A stretch of 59,046 bases of DNA from Eubacterium sp. MSJ-21 (GTDB lineage: Bacteria > Bacillota > Clostridia > Lachnospirales > Lachnospiraceae), in NCBI RefSeq assembly GCF_018918185.1, contig NZ_JAHLPZ010000013.1:1-59046 (forward strand), in the 5' to 3' direction. The notes below the pieces were generated by a model. That model was not told the DNA's origin. It worked only from the letters and a program-made list of their open reading frames with translations, and ran no database searches. A program made the translations under genes and the position numbers. Shown here piece after piece: positions 27,423-36,858 of this stretch; the stretch's first letter is position 1; each line of letters opens with the position of its first letter.

Positions 27423-28700
27423 ATGTTAGACATTAAATTTGTTCGTGAAAATCCAGACGCTGTAAAGGAGAATATCAAGAAGAAATTTCAGGATGCAAAG
27501 CTTCCATTAGTAGATGAAGTGATTGAACTTGATAAGCAGGCAAGAGCCCTTCAGCAGGAAGCTGACGAGCTTCGTGCAAAGAAGAATGCGATTGCAAAGC
27601 AGATTGGTGCATTGATGGCACAGGGCAAGAAGGAAGAGGCAGAAGAAGTTAAGAAGGAAGTAGCTAAAAACGCAGCCCGTCTGGCAGAGTTGGAGAACCA
27701 GGAGCCTCAGGTACGTGAAGAGTTAAAGAAGAAAATGATGGTCATTCCAAACATCATTGATCCGACTGTTCCAATCGGTAAAGATGATTCTGAGAATGTA
27801 GAGCTGGAGCGCTTTGGCGAGCCGGTTGTTCCGGATTTTGAGGTTCCTTATCATACAGATATTATGGAGAAGCTAAACGGTATTGATCTTGACAGTGCAA
27901 GAAAAGTAGCCGGAAATGGTTTCTATTATCTGATGGGTGACATTGCAAGACTTCATTCTGCTGTTATCAGCTACGCAAGAGATTTCATGATTGACCGTGG
28001 ATTTACTTACTGTGTACCACCTTTCATGATCCGCAGCAACGTTGTAACCGGTGTTATGAGTTTTGCAGAGATGGATGCCATGATGTATAAGATTGAGGGT
28101 GAGGACCTGTATCTGATTGGTACAAGTGAGCATTCTATGATTGGAAAGTTCATCGACACAATGACTCCGGAGGAAGAGCTTCCAAAAACTTTGACAAGCT
28201 ACTCTCCATGCTTCCGTAAAGAGAAGGGGGCTCATGGTATTGAGGAGCGTGGTGTTTATCGTATCCACCAGTTTGAGAAGCAGGAAATGATTGTTGTCTG
28301 CAAGCCTGAGGATAGCAAGATGTGGTTCGACAAGCTGTGGCAGAACACGGTTGATTTGTTCCGTTCTATGGATATTCCGGTTCGTACAATTGAGTGCTGT
28401 TCCGGTGATCTGGCAGACTTGAAGGTAAAATCATATGACGTAGAAGCATGGTCTCCACGTCAGAAAAAATATTTTGAGGTTGGCAGCTGTTCAAATCTCG
28501 GTGATGCACAGGCACGTCGTCTTGGCATCAAGGTAAAAGGCAAGGATGGAAAATACTTTGCTCATACATTGAACAATACAGTTGTTGCTCCACCTCGTAT
28601 GTTGATTGCTTTCTTAGAGAACAATCTGAACGAAGATGGAAGCATCAATATTCCAAAGGTGCTTCAGCCATATATGGGTGGTAAGACAAAAATCTGTTAA
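27423..28700 (+). CDS. serS: Seryl-tRNA synthetase
   Basis: 425 residues, standard length. The N-terminal coiled-coil arm (about residues 27-105) binds the long variable arm of tRNA-Ser. Class II motifs: motif 2 at FRKEKGAHGIEERGVYRIHQFEKQE (about 258-282), motif 3 near TLNNTVVAPPRMLIAFLEN (about 388-406). GAAAGGA precedes the ATG. There is no T-box leader in the 95-base gap upstream. Confidence 0.98.
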   Translation: MLDIKFVRENPDAVKENIKKKFQDAKLPLVDEVIELDKQARALQQEADELRAKKNAIAKQIGALMAQGKKEEAEEVKKEVAKNAARLAELENQEPQVREELKKKMMVIPNIIDPTVPIGKDDSENVELERFGEPVVPDFEVPYHTDIMEKLNGIDLDSARKVAGNGFYYLMGDIARLHSAVISYARDFMIDRGFTYCVPPFMIRSNVVTGVMSFAEMDAMMYKIEGEDLYLIGTSEHSMIGKFIDTMTPEEELPKTLTSYSPCFRKEKGAHGIEERGVYRIHQFEKQEMIVVCKPEDSKMWFDKLWQNTVDLFRSMDIPVRTIECCSGDLADLKVKSYDVEAWSPRQKKYFEVGSCSNLGDAQARRLGIKVKGKDGKYFAHTLNNTVVAPPRMLIAFLENNLNEDGSINIPKVLQPYMGGKTKIC

Positions 28701-28732
28701 TCCATTTCCCCTGTGGAAATGTTGGAGGTAGT

Positions 28733-29608
28733 ATGCATACTTATCTACGTGCGATCGGTTTTCGCGAATGTAAAAATAGACAGCAATTGGAAGATATTTA
28801 TCGTCACACGTTGAATACTCCAAACCGTAAGATTATGACGACAATCAGCATTGATACGTCATTGTTGCAGTTTGAAAAAGATTTTGGTAAGAATTTTGGA
28901 CTCTCGCTGATCGGTGAATATGACATCAAAGGTTCTTTATCCATTGAACATTATTTTCCTTATCTGAAGGGAGACCGGTTCATGCAGTTTGAGAACATCA
29001 CGATTCAGAAGCAGACCGACAAGGAAAGCTATGCGGGAGTCTGTGAAGATTACCATCTTGGTATGACAATTATCTTCTATGTCATCAATATCGCAGATTA
29101 TGCAAAATCCAAATGGTTGAACTATTCCAACCGGCAGATCACGAAGGTCAGATTTTCTGCTTTATCTGTAGCTGGAACGATTCTGCTTGGCATGCATCAT
29201 TCCAAGCACCAGATAGCCGTCGAATCGAAAGGTCGTAACCGCAGAAACCAGTTGCTCGATGCAGCGCGGAACGGTGATACCGACGCAATGGAACAACTAA
29301 CCTATGACGAAATGAACACCTACACTTCGATTTCTTCCAGAGTCATCAAGGAAGATGTTCTTTCGATCATCGATACAAGCTTTATGCCATGTGGCGTGGA
29401 ATGTGATCATTACATGGTTATCGGAAATATCTATGCAGTGGAGAAACTGCAAAATATATATAGCAAAGAGATTGTCTACAATTTGCTGATTGAAGCAAAT
29501 GGACTGATGATCAATGTCGGCATCAATGAAGCAGATTTACAGGGAGAACCAAAAGTTGGCAGACGGTTCCGCGGAGAAATCTGGTTACAGGGTGTCGTAA
29601 CAATATAA
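28733..29608 (+). CDS. DUF3881 family protein
   Basis: 291 residues, soluble, with N-terminal MHTYLRAIGFRECKN and a central GMTIIFYVINIADYAKSK. It matches the DUF3881 family, which is largely restricted to Lachnospiraceae and relatives and has no assigned function. GGAGG lies 5 bases before the ATG. It follows serS by 32 bases and precedes the ROK gene by 23. Confidence 0.8.
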   Translation: MHTYLRAIGFRECKNRQQLEDIYRHTLNTPNRKIMTTISIDTSLLQFEKDFGKNFGLSLIGEYDIKGSLSIEHYFPYLKGDRFMQFENITIQKQTDKESYAGVCEDYHLGMTIIFYVINIADYAKSKWLNYSNRQITKVRFSALSVAGTILLGMHHSKHQIAVESKGRNRRNQLLDAARNGDTDAMEQLTYDEMNTYTSISSRVIKEDVLSIIDTSFMPCGVECDHYMVIGNIYAVEKLQNIYSKEIVYNLLIEANGLMINVGINEADLQGEPKVGRRFRGEIWLQGVVTI

Positions 29609-29631
29609 TATACTTATAGGAAGGAGATTTT

Positions 29632-30597
29632 ATGTATCTAGTATTTGACGTAGGTGGAACTTTTGTAAAATATGCCTGGATGAATATAGACGGTAATATT
29701 CAGGAAAAAGGAAAATTTCCAACTCCGACCAGAGAAGGAGAATCTGTACCGGAATTCGTGGAATCTCTCGGACAGATTTATGACAAATACAAGGGGCATG
29801 GCGTAGAAGGAATTGCACTTTCTTTACCAGGATTGATTGATGCAGAAAATGGTATCATCCGAAATGGTGGCGGCATCAAATATCTAAAGGATGCACACTT
29901 GGCAGAACTGCTTGGTGCGCGCTGTGATGGGGTGAAGATTTCCATGGAAAACGATGGAAAATGTGCAGCCCTTGCTGAAGTCTGGATGGGAAATGCAAAA
30001 GGCTGTAAAAACGCTGCTGTCGTTATCCTTGGAACAGGCATCGGCGGTGGTATTGTTATCAACGGTCATGTGCATAGAGGAAAAGATTTATCTGCCGGAG
30101 AACTCTCTTATTTCTTCGCAGATACCCTGACAAGAAAAGATGTGGATAAAATATTTGATATTGATGCAATCAGCGATATGGAAGAAGAATATGAGAAACT
30201 TCCTTATCTTTGGTCTACATCATACTCTACACGTGCTTTTTGTTATCAGGTTGCAACGGCAAAAGGCATCAACCCAAAAGAATTCAACGGAGAACTCCTT
30301 TATAAAATGGCAGAGGAAGGGGATCCGGTTGTCCTTGACATGTTAGAAGATTTTTATTTTACAACTGCAAAATATCTGTTCAACATATTTGCAATAGTTG
30401 ATCCGGATATTATCTTACTTGGTGGTGGAATCAGCGCACAGCCTGCATTCGTAGAAGGTGTGAAACGCTATGTAGAAAAATTAAAATCCATCAGCATGAT
30501 TACGAATTTTATCAAGGTTGATGTATGTAAGTTTGGAAATGATTCGAATCTGCTCGGTGCCCTTTACAGCTTCCGACAGATGTATCTGGAAGATTAA
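29632..30597 (+). CDS. ROK family sugar kinase
   Basis: 321 residues. ATP-binding motif DVGGTFVKYAW at residues 5-15, substrate motif MENDGKCAALAEVW, and the second phosphate motif ILGTGIGGGIVING (about 126-139). Near the usual position of the ROK zinc motif (CxCGxxGC) no such cysteines are visible. ROK kinases phosphorylate glucose, N-acetyl sugars or beta-glucosides. A GH1 gene 133 bases on suggests beta-glucoside phosphorylation, as in BglK, but this is inferred from context. Confidence 0.88.
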   Translation: MYLVFDVGGTFVKYAWMNIDGNIQEKGKFPTPTREGESVPEFVESLGQIYDKYKGHGVEGIALSLPGLIDAENGIIRNGGGIKYLKDAHLAELLGARCDGVKISMENDGKCAALAEVWMGNAKGCKNAAVVILGTGIGGGIVINGHVHRGKDLSAGELSYFFADTLTRKDVDKIFDIDAISDMEEEYEKLPYLWSTSYSTRAFCYQVATAKGINPKEFNGELLYKMAEEGDPVVLDMLEDFYFTTAKYLFNIFAIVDPDIILLGGGISAQPAFVEGVKRYVEKLKSISMITNFIKVDVCKFGNDSNLLGALYSFRQMYLED

Positions 30598-30610
30598 GCA
30601 AAAAAAGAAA

Positions 30611-30684
30611 TGTTCCCGAGGCGATTCGAACGCCCGACCTACCGCTTAGGAGGCGGTTGCTCTATCCTGCTGAGCTACGGAAAC
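30611..30684 (-). tRNA. tRNA-Arg (CCT)
   Basis: 74-base cloverleaf on the minus strand: acceptor GTTTCCG pairing with CGGGAAC (one G-U pair), anticodon arm ACCGC CTCCTAA GCGGT giving CCT, T-arm with loop TTCGAAT, discriminator A. No encoded CCA. It lies against two plus-strand genes. Confidence 0.96.
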
Positions 30685-30696
30685 AAATCGTTATCT

Positions 30697-30725
30697 ATTT
30701 TATAATATTTTTGATAGGAGGTCAA
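30697..30725 (-). promoter_or_regulatory. Promoter of tRNA-Arg, overlapping the ribosome binding site of the GH1 gene
   Basis: On the minus strand, TTGACC (30725-30720) and TAAAAT (30702-30697) are 17 bases apart, 13 bases before the tRNA. The hexamer overlaps the AGGAGG site of the GH1 gene on the plus strand. Confidence 0.5.
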
Positions 30726-30730
30726 TATCC

Positions 30731-32143
30731 ATGATTTTAAAAAATTTAAAACCAATGCCAAAAGATTTTCTATGGGGTGCGTCTACCAGTGCATATCAGG
30801 TAGAGGGTGCGAACCTGACACATGGAAAAGGACCAAGTGTACAAGATATCAAAAAGGTACCGGAAGGCACAAGTGAATTAGATGTATGTGCTGATTTTTA
30901 TCATCACTACAAAGAAGATATCGCATTGATGGCAGAGATGGGATTTAAGACATTCCGTTTTTCTGTTGCATGGACACGTATTCTTCCGGAAGGAACCGGT
31001 GCTGTCAATCAGGAAGGTATCGATTTCTATAACAATGTCATTGACGAATGTCTGAAATACAATATTGAGCCACTCGTTACGATGTTCCATTTTGATCTTC
31101 CTGCAGCCCTTGAGAAGAAGGGTGGATGGTCAAGAAGAGAGAGTGTCGATGAATTCGTCAATTTTGCGAAGATTCTCTACGAAAACTATGGTGATCGTGT
31201 AAAATACTGGCTAACCATAAATGAGCAGAATGTATTAACCTTAAATGGTGAAGTAATCGGCACCTGTGATTTAAAGGGAGTCGATAATAAATACAAAAAG
31301 CTGTATCAGGAAAATCATCACATGTTGCTTGCACAGGCAAAGGCTATGGCTCTGTGTCATGAGATGGTACCGGGTGGAAAGATTGGTCCTGCACCAAACA
31401 TTTCCCTTGTCTATCCGGCAAGCTGCAAGCCTAAGGATATACTGGCTGCACAGAATTTAAATGCAATCCGTAACTGGCTGTATCTTGATATGGCTGTTTT
31501 CGGTCGTTATAATAATCTTGTGTGGGCATTCTTAGAGGAGCACGATGCAACACCTGTTATTGAAGATGGTGATATGGATATAATGGCAAGTGCACACCCT
31601 GACTTCATCGGATTTAACTATTATTCTACGGCAACTGTAGAATGGAATGATGGATCAGAACCAGCAGGCAGAGGTGACCAGCAAATCAGTGGAGATGAAC
31701 CTGGCGTATTTAAAGCTTATCCAAATCCAAACCTGCTTCGTACAGAGTTTGGCTGGGAGATTGACCCGGATGGTTTCCGCGCAACGATGCGTGAGATTTA
31801 CAGCCGTTATCACCTGCCAATGATCGTCACAGAGAACGGTCTTGGTGCTTACGATAAGCTCACAGAAGACGGCAAGGTACATGATCCGTATCGTATCGAA
31901 TACTTGAGAAAGCATATCGAACAGATCAAGCTTGCATGCTCCGAAGGTGTAGAGATGATGGGATATTGTCCATGGTCAGCCATTGATCTTGTATCAACCC
32001 ATGAAGGTGTTGTAAAGCGTTATGGTTTTATCTATGTAAACCGTGATGAATTCGACCTGAAGGATCTGGCAAGATATAAAAAGGATTCCTTCTACTGGTA
32101 CAAGAAGGTTATCGAAACAAACGGAGAAGATCTGACAGACTAA
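30731..32143 (+). CDS. Glycoside hydrolase family 1 (beta-glucosidase or 6-phospho-beta-glucosidase)
   Basis: 470 residues; AGGAGG precedes the ATG. GH1 signatures: N-terminal FLWGASTSAYQVEGA, acid/base Glu in TINEQN (about residue 165) and nucleophile Glu in VTENGLGAYD (about 365). It hydrolyses beta-linked glucosides, or their 6-phosphates. No signal peptide, so it is cytoplasmic. Whether it needs a phosphorylated substrate is unclear; the ROK kinase next door makes a 6-phospho-beta-glucosidase role plausible. No PTS or permease genes are nearby. Confidence 0.9.
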   Translation: MILKNLKPMPKDFLWGASTSAYQVEGANLTHGKGPSVQDIKKVPEGTSELDVCADFYHHYKEDIALMAEMGFKTFRFSVAWTRILPEGTGAVNQEGIDFYNNVIDECLKYNIEPLVTMFHFDLPAALEKKGGWSRRESVDEFVNFAKILYENYGDRVKYWLTINEQNVLTLNGEVIGTCDLKGVDNKYKKLYQENHHMLLAQAKAMALCHEMVPGGKIGPAPNISLVYPASCKPKDILAAQNLNAIRNWLYLDMAVFGRYNNLVWAFLEEHDATPVIEDGDMDIMASAHPDFIGFNYYSTATVEWNDGSEPAGRGDQQISGDEPGVFKAYPNPNLLRTEFGWEIDPDGFRATMREIYSRYHLPMIVTENGLGAYDKLTEDGKVHDPYRIEYLRKHIEQIKLACSEGVEMMGYCPWSAIDLVSTHEGVVKRYGFIYVNRDEFDLKDLARYKKDSFYWYKKVIETNGEDLTD

Positions 32144-32175
32144 TCCGGTTTGATATGTAGAACGGAGGGTGTTAC

Positions 32176-32802
32176 ATGAACCGTAAATCAAGTACAACTC
32201 TTACAATCAGTGCTGTCGCTTTTATAGCGGCACTGCTGATTGACCTATATTTAATATTGGTATATCCTTCCATGATTCAGGTTATTATTGCAGTCTCTCT
32301 GATTGTAGTCGTTGATACTTATTTCTTAGTAGATGGGATTCTTGCAAAGGTCGATGAAATCGCAAACCTGAACCTCGACAAGCAGAACGAGCTTACCAAG
32401 GTAGAAAAAGGTATCTATTCAGTTGCAAAAAGAGAAGAGATTTCCCGTACCCAGAGTATGTCCGCCATCCTTGATATGATGTTGGAGATGAAAGATGAGA
32501 ATTCCAAACTGTTATCTGAGATCAAGGATGATAATTCAAAACACATGAAAGATTTCATGGAGCAGGATAAACTGATGACAAAGATTCAGTTGAAGAAGGA
32601 TGTAGACAATACCGACCGTGTGGTAAGCAGCACGGAAAAGATGGCCGTTTTGATTACAAAAATGGCAACCGCAAATTCACGTTCTTCCAATGAGACCATT
32701 GAGATTCTCAATGATATCTGTAAAGAACTGGAACAGCGTAACGGAAAAACAGAGAATGATAATGACTATTCTCATCTTCATATAATGGATAAGGCAGAAT
32801 AA
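32176..32802 (+). CDS. Two-pass membrane protein with coiled coil
   Basis: 208 residues; GGAGG precedes the ATG by 7 bases. Two N-terminal membrane segments (about residues 8-28 and 31-55), then a helical coiled-coil part rich in Lys/Glu/Asn (LNLDKQNELTKVEKGIY, EMKDENSKLLSEIKDDNSK). It ends 2 bases before the exonuclease gene. No family recognised. Confidence 0.72.
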   Translation: MNRKSSTTLTISAVAFIAALLIDLYLILVYPSMIQVIIAVSLIVVVDTYFLVDGILAKVDEIANLNLDKQNELTKVEKGIYSVAKREEISRTQSMSAILDMMLEMKDENSKLLSEIKDDNSKHMKDFMEQDKLMTKIQLKKDVDNTDRVVSSTEKMAVLITKMATANSRSSNETIEILNDICKELEQRNGKTENDNDYSHLHIMDKAE

Positions 32803-32804
32803 AC

Positions 32805-33755
32805 ATGAACTATATCATATTTGATTTGGAATGGAACCAGTGCTGTGGTGGCAGAGATATGGAGAATCCACGCATGCCATTTGAAATCATAGAAATCGGT
32901 GCAGTGAAACTGGACAAAAAATTTAATATTATCGACTCATATTCCAGTATTATAAAACCAAAGCTCTACAAGAAACTGCAGCCACATATCAAGACAATTT
33001 TAAATTATGATGAATCCACACTCCGGAAGGGACGACCATTTGATATGGTGTATCGTGAATTTATCAAATGGTGTGGACAGGATTATATTTTTGGCACATG
33101 GGGTTCAATGGACTTGAATATATTGCAGACAAACATGGACTACTACTACTTAAAGCCAATGCCTGTGCCATTAAAGTTTTATAATATACAGCAGATTTAT
33201 GCGGATATGTATGACGAAGACGGAAAAATCGTAAAGCTGAAAAAAGCAGTCGAACATCTGAAGATAGAAGTGGAAGAAGATAAACCTTTTCACAGCGCAG
33301 TCAATGATGCATATTATACCGGACTTGTGTTAAAAGCAATGTCTCCAAGAGATCTGGCAGACCGGTATTGTTACGATATCTATAACAACCCGAAAGACAA
33401 AAAAGATGAGATTATCTCCCATCACAAGCATTATTTAGAGCATATATCCAGAGAATACCATTGCAAGGAGGAAGCAATTTCAGATGTAGAACTTATGGTT
33501 CCGATCTGCTATCGCTGTGGAAAGAAATTAGCACCAAAGGTAAAATGGTTTGCCAATACTCCAAACTCCTATACCTGTGTTGGAAAATGCTGGCATCACG
33601 GATTAGTAAGCGGAAAAATACGATTTAAACAATCGAGAAACAACAATATATTTGTCATTAAAACGATGCTTCCTACCGATAAAAAGGGTCTGGAAGCAAT
33701 AAAAGAACGACAGGATGAACTCCGGATAAGACGTCAGACAAAGCGTCATAATTAA
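32805..33755 (+). CDS. DEDDh 3'-5' exonuclease with C-terminal zinc-finger-like motif
   Basis: 316 residues. Exonuclease motif I FDLEWNQ (Asp7, Glu9), motif II around WGSMDLNIL (Asp), motif III HSAVNDAYYTG (His and Asp), matching DnaQ-like nucleases with the KapD/inhibitor-of-KinA flavour. The C-terminus has CYRCGKKL and CVGKCWHHG, likely a zinc-binding unit. There is no helicase or polymerase domain. It is translationally coupled to the preceding membrane gene and shares a bidirectional terminator with rsmG. Confidence 0.88.
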   Translation: MNYIIFDLEWNQCCGGRDMENPRMPFEIIEIGAVKLDKKFNIIDSYSSIIKPKLYKKLQPHIKTILNYDESTLRKGRPFDMVYREFIKWCGQDYIFGTWGSMDLNILQTNMDYYYLKPMPVPLKFYNIQQIYADMYDEDGKIVKLKKAVEHLKIEVEEDKPFHSAVNDAYYTGLVLKAMSPRDLADRYCYDIYNNPKDKKDEIISHHKHYLEHISREYHCKEEAISDVELMVPICYRCGKKLAPKVKWFANTPNSYTCVGKCWHHGLVSGKIRFKQSRNNNIFVIKTMLPTDKKGLEAIKERQDELRIRRQTKRHN

Positions 33756-33790
33756 AACAACCCCTTGGCTTGTCAGCCGAGGGGTTGTTT
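33755..33790. terminator. Bidirectional terminator between the exonuclease gene and rsmG
   Basis: Long stem AAACAACCCCT / AGGGGTTGTTT with an inner GGCT / AGCC pairing and a 4-base loop. A-rich on one side and T-rich on the other, so it serves both convergent genes. It overlaps the last codons of rsmG. Confidence 0.88.
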
Positions 33791-34495
33791 GCTTGCAGTT
33801 CCTGCTTTCCGTGGATATGCCTTTGGCGTCTGTTTCTCTTTTCTGATAAACACAAAACTCCTGCTGATATCCGAATCGGGAAGTATAAGCTTTTCTACTT
33901 TTTCAATCTTACCACCGAGAATATGGATTGCCTTTTTTCCCTGTATGATTTCTTCCTCTACCGTTCCGGTCTTATACGGGATAAAATATCCACCAGCCTT
34001 CACAAATGGAATACAATACTCTGAAAGCACTGCCATATTTGCAACCGCACGTGAAACTACAAAATCATATTTCTCACGCATTGCCTTATCTCTGCCACCT
34101 TCCTCTGCACGTCCATGTACCGCTGATATCTCATTCAGGTTTAACTCATCAATCACTTCCTGTAAGAATTTAATACGTTTGTTCAAAGAATCAAACAACG
34201 TTACCTGCAGATTTGGAAATGCGATTTTTAATGGAATACCCGGAAATCCCGCACCCGTTCCAACATCAATAATCTTATATTTTTTTTCCCACAGCTTCAC
34301 ATATCCGGCAAGTGCAAGACTGTCAATAAAATGCTTGAGTATTACTTCTTCCCGCTCTGTGATAGCAGTCAGATTCATGACCTTATTTTTCTCAATCAGC
34401 ATGTTATAATACTGTTCAAACTGTGCAAGCTGTGCATCAGTTAAAAGCACTTGTCCTTCTGTAATTTGTTCTACATATGTTCTTACTTTTTCCAT
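33773..34495 (-). CDS. rsmG: 16S rRNA (guanine527-N7)-methyltransferase
   Basis: 240 residues. It methylates G527 of 16S rRNA using SAM. SAM motif DVGTGAGFPGIPLKIAFP at about residues 73-90, followed by VTLFDSLNKRIKFL, and AVHGRAEEG with VSRAVANM further on. The stop lies inside the bidirectional terminator hairpin, so its last few residues are encoded by hairpin DNA. It follows mnmG by 11 bases on the same strand. Confidence 0.97.
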   Translation of the reverse strand: MEKVRTYVEQITEGQVLLTDAQLAQFEQYYNMLIEKNKVMNLTAITEREEVILKHFIDSLALAGYVKLWEKKYKIIDVGTGAGFPGIPLKIAFPNLQVTLFDSLNKRIKFLQEVIDELNLNEISAVHGRAEEGGRDKAMREKYDFVVSRAVANMAVLSEYCIPFVKAGGYFIPYKTGTVEEEIIQGKKAIHILGGKIEKVEKLILPDSDISRSFVFIRKEKQTPKAYPRKAGTASKQPLG

Positions 34496-34506
34496 ATTCT
34501 ATATTC

Positions 34507-36465
34507 CTATACCTGTTTCTTCGTCTCCAGATATATCATCAACACCGACACATCTGCCGGTGATACACCGGAGATACGGGATGCCTGTCCAAGCGAAGCC
34601 GGTCGGATATTTGATAACTTCTGTCTGGCTTCTTTTCGAAGATTCGCAACATCTTCATAATTGATATCTTCCGGAATCTGCTTTTTCTCCATCTTCTGAA
34701 AATGTTCTACCTGTTGCTTCTGACGACTAATATAACCATCATATTTGATTGCAATGTTGATTTGTTCTATTACTTCATCATCCAGAACAATCTCATCTGT
34801 CGTATCAATGCCAAGCAATGCCCTGTATGCTTCCTGCCTATCAGTATCCAATTCATCCAGTGCTTCATAAGAAAGCTCCGGTCTGCGGATAAGCTCTGCC
34901 AATGTTGCAGCTGTTCCAAGAGAAGAACTTCCATATTTTGACAGAAATTCTTGTACATGCTTATTTGCACCAACTGATATTTCATTCATACGTGCGATTT
35001 CCGCATCAATCTGTCTGCGTTTCTCACAAAACTTTTCATAACGTGCTTCATCAATCAAACCAATTTCATGTCCAATATCTGTCAATCGCAGATCGGCATT
35101 ATCCTGCCGTAAAAGCAGTCGATATTCTGCACGGCTTGTCATCATACGATAGGGTTCCTGTGTCTCCTTCGTTACAAGATCATCAATCAAAACACCGATA
35201 TATGCCTGCGAACGATTTAAAATCACCGGTGGTTTGTTCTGTAGCTTCCGTGCGGCATTGATACCTGCCATGATACCCTGTGCGGCCGCTTCCTCATACC
35301 CGGAACTGCCATTAATCTGTCCGGCACTGAACAGTCCATCCATATCTTTAAATTCCAGATTTGCCTTCAAATTCGTTGCATCAATACAATCATATTCAAT
35401 CGCATATGCATTCCGGACGATTGCTACATGTTCCAATCCCGGTACTGTATGAATCATCGCATACTGCACATCCTCCGGCAGGGACGAAGACATACCACCC
35501 ATATACATCTCATTTGTAAATTCGCCTTCCGGCTCGATAAACAACTGATGTCGGTCTTTGTCCGGGAACTTCATGACCTTATCTTCGATGGAAGGACAAT
35601 ATCTTGGTCCTGTTCCCTCGATAAATCCAGAGAAGAGTGGAGAACGGTCAATATTATCCTTGATAATTTTATGTGTTTCCTCGTTCGTATAAGTCAGCCA
35701 GCAGGAAATCTGATCCCGCTTGATATCTTCCTCTTTATTCGTAAATGAAAATGGAACGATATGCTCATCACCTTTTTGCTCTGTCATCTTCGAAAAATCT
35801 ATCGTCTTTTTATCAAGACGTGCAGGAGTACCTGTCTTAAACCGACGAATAAAGATACCTGCATCCCGCATAGAATCAGACAAGTGATTTGCTGCTGAAA
35901 GACCATTTGGACCCGTATAATTTACTACATCACCATAGATGCATCTTGCCTTCAGATACGTTCCGGTACATAAGATAACTGCCTTTGCATGATACACTGC
36001 ACCCGAATACATACGAACACCACAAATGATCTTCTGATCTTTCATTTCATCCGTAATCTTCGTATCATATAGAAGCTCTGCAACCTCTCCCTGACGAAGT
36101 GTGAGATGTTCCTGATTCTGAAGAGTGAGCCTCATTTGTTTTGTGTATTCGCCTTTGTCTGCCTGTGCCCGCAGAGAATGTACAGCAGGGCCTTTCGATA
36201 CGTTCAGCATCTTACTCTGAATATAGGTCTTGTCAATATTTTTACCCATCTCACCACCTAAGGCATCAATTTCACGTACCAGATGTCCTTTGGAGCTTCC
36301 GCCGACATTCGGGTTGCATGGCATTAAGGCAACGCTGTCCATGCTGATTGTGAACAGGATGGTTTCAAGACCAAGTCGAGATGCAGCAAGCGCAGCTTCA
36401 CAGCCCGCATGCCCGGCACCAACGACGATAATATCATATTCTTCCTCTATATATTTTTTCTCCAT
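34507..36465 (-). CDS. mnmG: tRNA uridine-5-carboxymethylaminomethyl modification enzyme MnmG (GidA)
   Basis: 652 residues, normal length. With MnmE it adds the carboxymethylaminomethyl group to wobble U34. FAD-binding motif [17 protein letters not shown] near residue 16; [22 protein letters not shown] and the C-terminal [19 protein letters not shown] region are typical. An AAGGA site precedes the ATG. The leader has a long inverted repeat (see 36486-36626). rsmG follows. mnmE is on the other strand, divergent. Confidence 0.98.
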   Translation of the reverse strand: MEKKYIEEEYDIIVVGAGHAGCEAALAASRLGLETILFTISMDSVALMPCNPNVGGSSKGHLVREIDALGGEMGKNIDKTYIQSKMLNVSKGPAVHSLRAQADKGEYTKQMRLTLQNQEHLTLRQGEVAELLYDTKITDEMKDQKIICGVRMYSGAVYHAKAVILCTGTYLKARCIYGDVVNYTGPNGLSAANHLSDSMRDAGIFIRRFKTGTPARLDKKTIDFSKMTEQKGDEHIVPFSFTNKEEDIKRDQISCWLTYTNEETHKIIKDNIDRSPLFSGFIEGTGPRYCPSIEDKVMKFPDKDRHQLFIEPEGEFTNEMYMGGMSSSLPEDVQYAMIHTVPGLEHVAIVRNAYAIEYDCIDATNLKANLEFKDMDGLFSAGQINGSSGYEEAAAQGIMAGINAARKLQNKPPVILNRSQAYIGVLIDDLVTKETQEPYRMMTSRAEYRLLLRQDNADLRLTDIGHEIGLIDEARYEKFCEKRRQIDAEIARMNEISVGANKHVQEFLSKYGSSSLGTAATLAELIRRPELSYEALDELDTDRQEAYRALLGIDTTDEIVLDDEVIEQINIAIKYDGYISRQKQQVEHFQKMEKKQIPEDINYEDVANLRKEARQKLSNIRPASLGQASRISGVSPADVSVLMIYLETKKQV

Positions 36466-36485
36466 AACTTTAAGATTCCTTTTTC

Positions 36486-36626
36486 TAAACGATTTTCATG
36501 ATTTACTTTTTTCATAGAAATAATATAAGAATACACAATTTCACGCAGGCGTGTTCCAATGGTCTGCGTTAAAATTGGTATATCTTATATTATTTCATCT
36601 ACATTATGAATCATGAAAATCGTTTA
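36486..36626 (-). repeat. Long imperfect inverted repeat in the mnmG leader
   Basis: Outer arms 36486-36503 and 36609-36626 are a perfect 18-bp pair (arms contain ACGATTTTCATGATT). A second perfect 14-bp pair lies inside (36517-36530 and 36583-36596), and AATTTCACGCAG is loosely mirrored further in. The RNA would be a long rod ending about 20 bases before the mnmG start. Confidence 0.88.
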
Positions 36627-36660
36627 TCTACATATTCAACTTTAACTAAATAATTATACC

Positions 36661-36689
36661 TTGTTGAATAAAAAAAGAAAAGGTATAAT
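36661..36689 (+). promoter_or_regulatory. Promoter of mnmE
   Basis: TTGTTG (36661-36666) and TATAAT (36684-36689) are 17 bases apart. The transcript would have a leader of about 160 bases. On the other strand ATTATA (36653-36658) is a candidate -10 for mnmG, so the promoters overlap back to back. Confidence 0.65.
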
Positions 36690-36757
36690 AGAGGAAATTG
36701 TGATTTTCCCGTGTGTTGGTGCATTCACATGCGGGTACCTTAATGAAAAGTATATTT

Positions 36758-36841
36758 TATATTCGGCAATTACGAAACAAAAAATGAATTATATTGAAAT
36801 ATATGTAGAATAAATAAGATGTTTCGTAATTGCCGAATATA
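36758..36841 (+). repeat. 22-bp perfect inverted repeat directly before the mnmE ribosome binding site
   Basis: Arms 36758-36779 and 36820-36841 are perfect complements with a 40-base AT-rich loop; arms contain ATTCGGCAATTACGAAAC. The second arm ends one base before the GGAAAGGT site of mnmE. Confidence 0.95.
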
Positions 36842-36858
36842 TGGAAAGGTGTTTGATT

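Noticed and set aside
36841-36858. ATG at 36841 as the start of mnmE.
   Set aside because: It lies at the end of the 22-bp repeat arm and lacks an upstream ribosome binding site; ATG 36859 has GGAAAGG at good spacing and matches the usual MnmE N-terminus.
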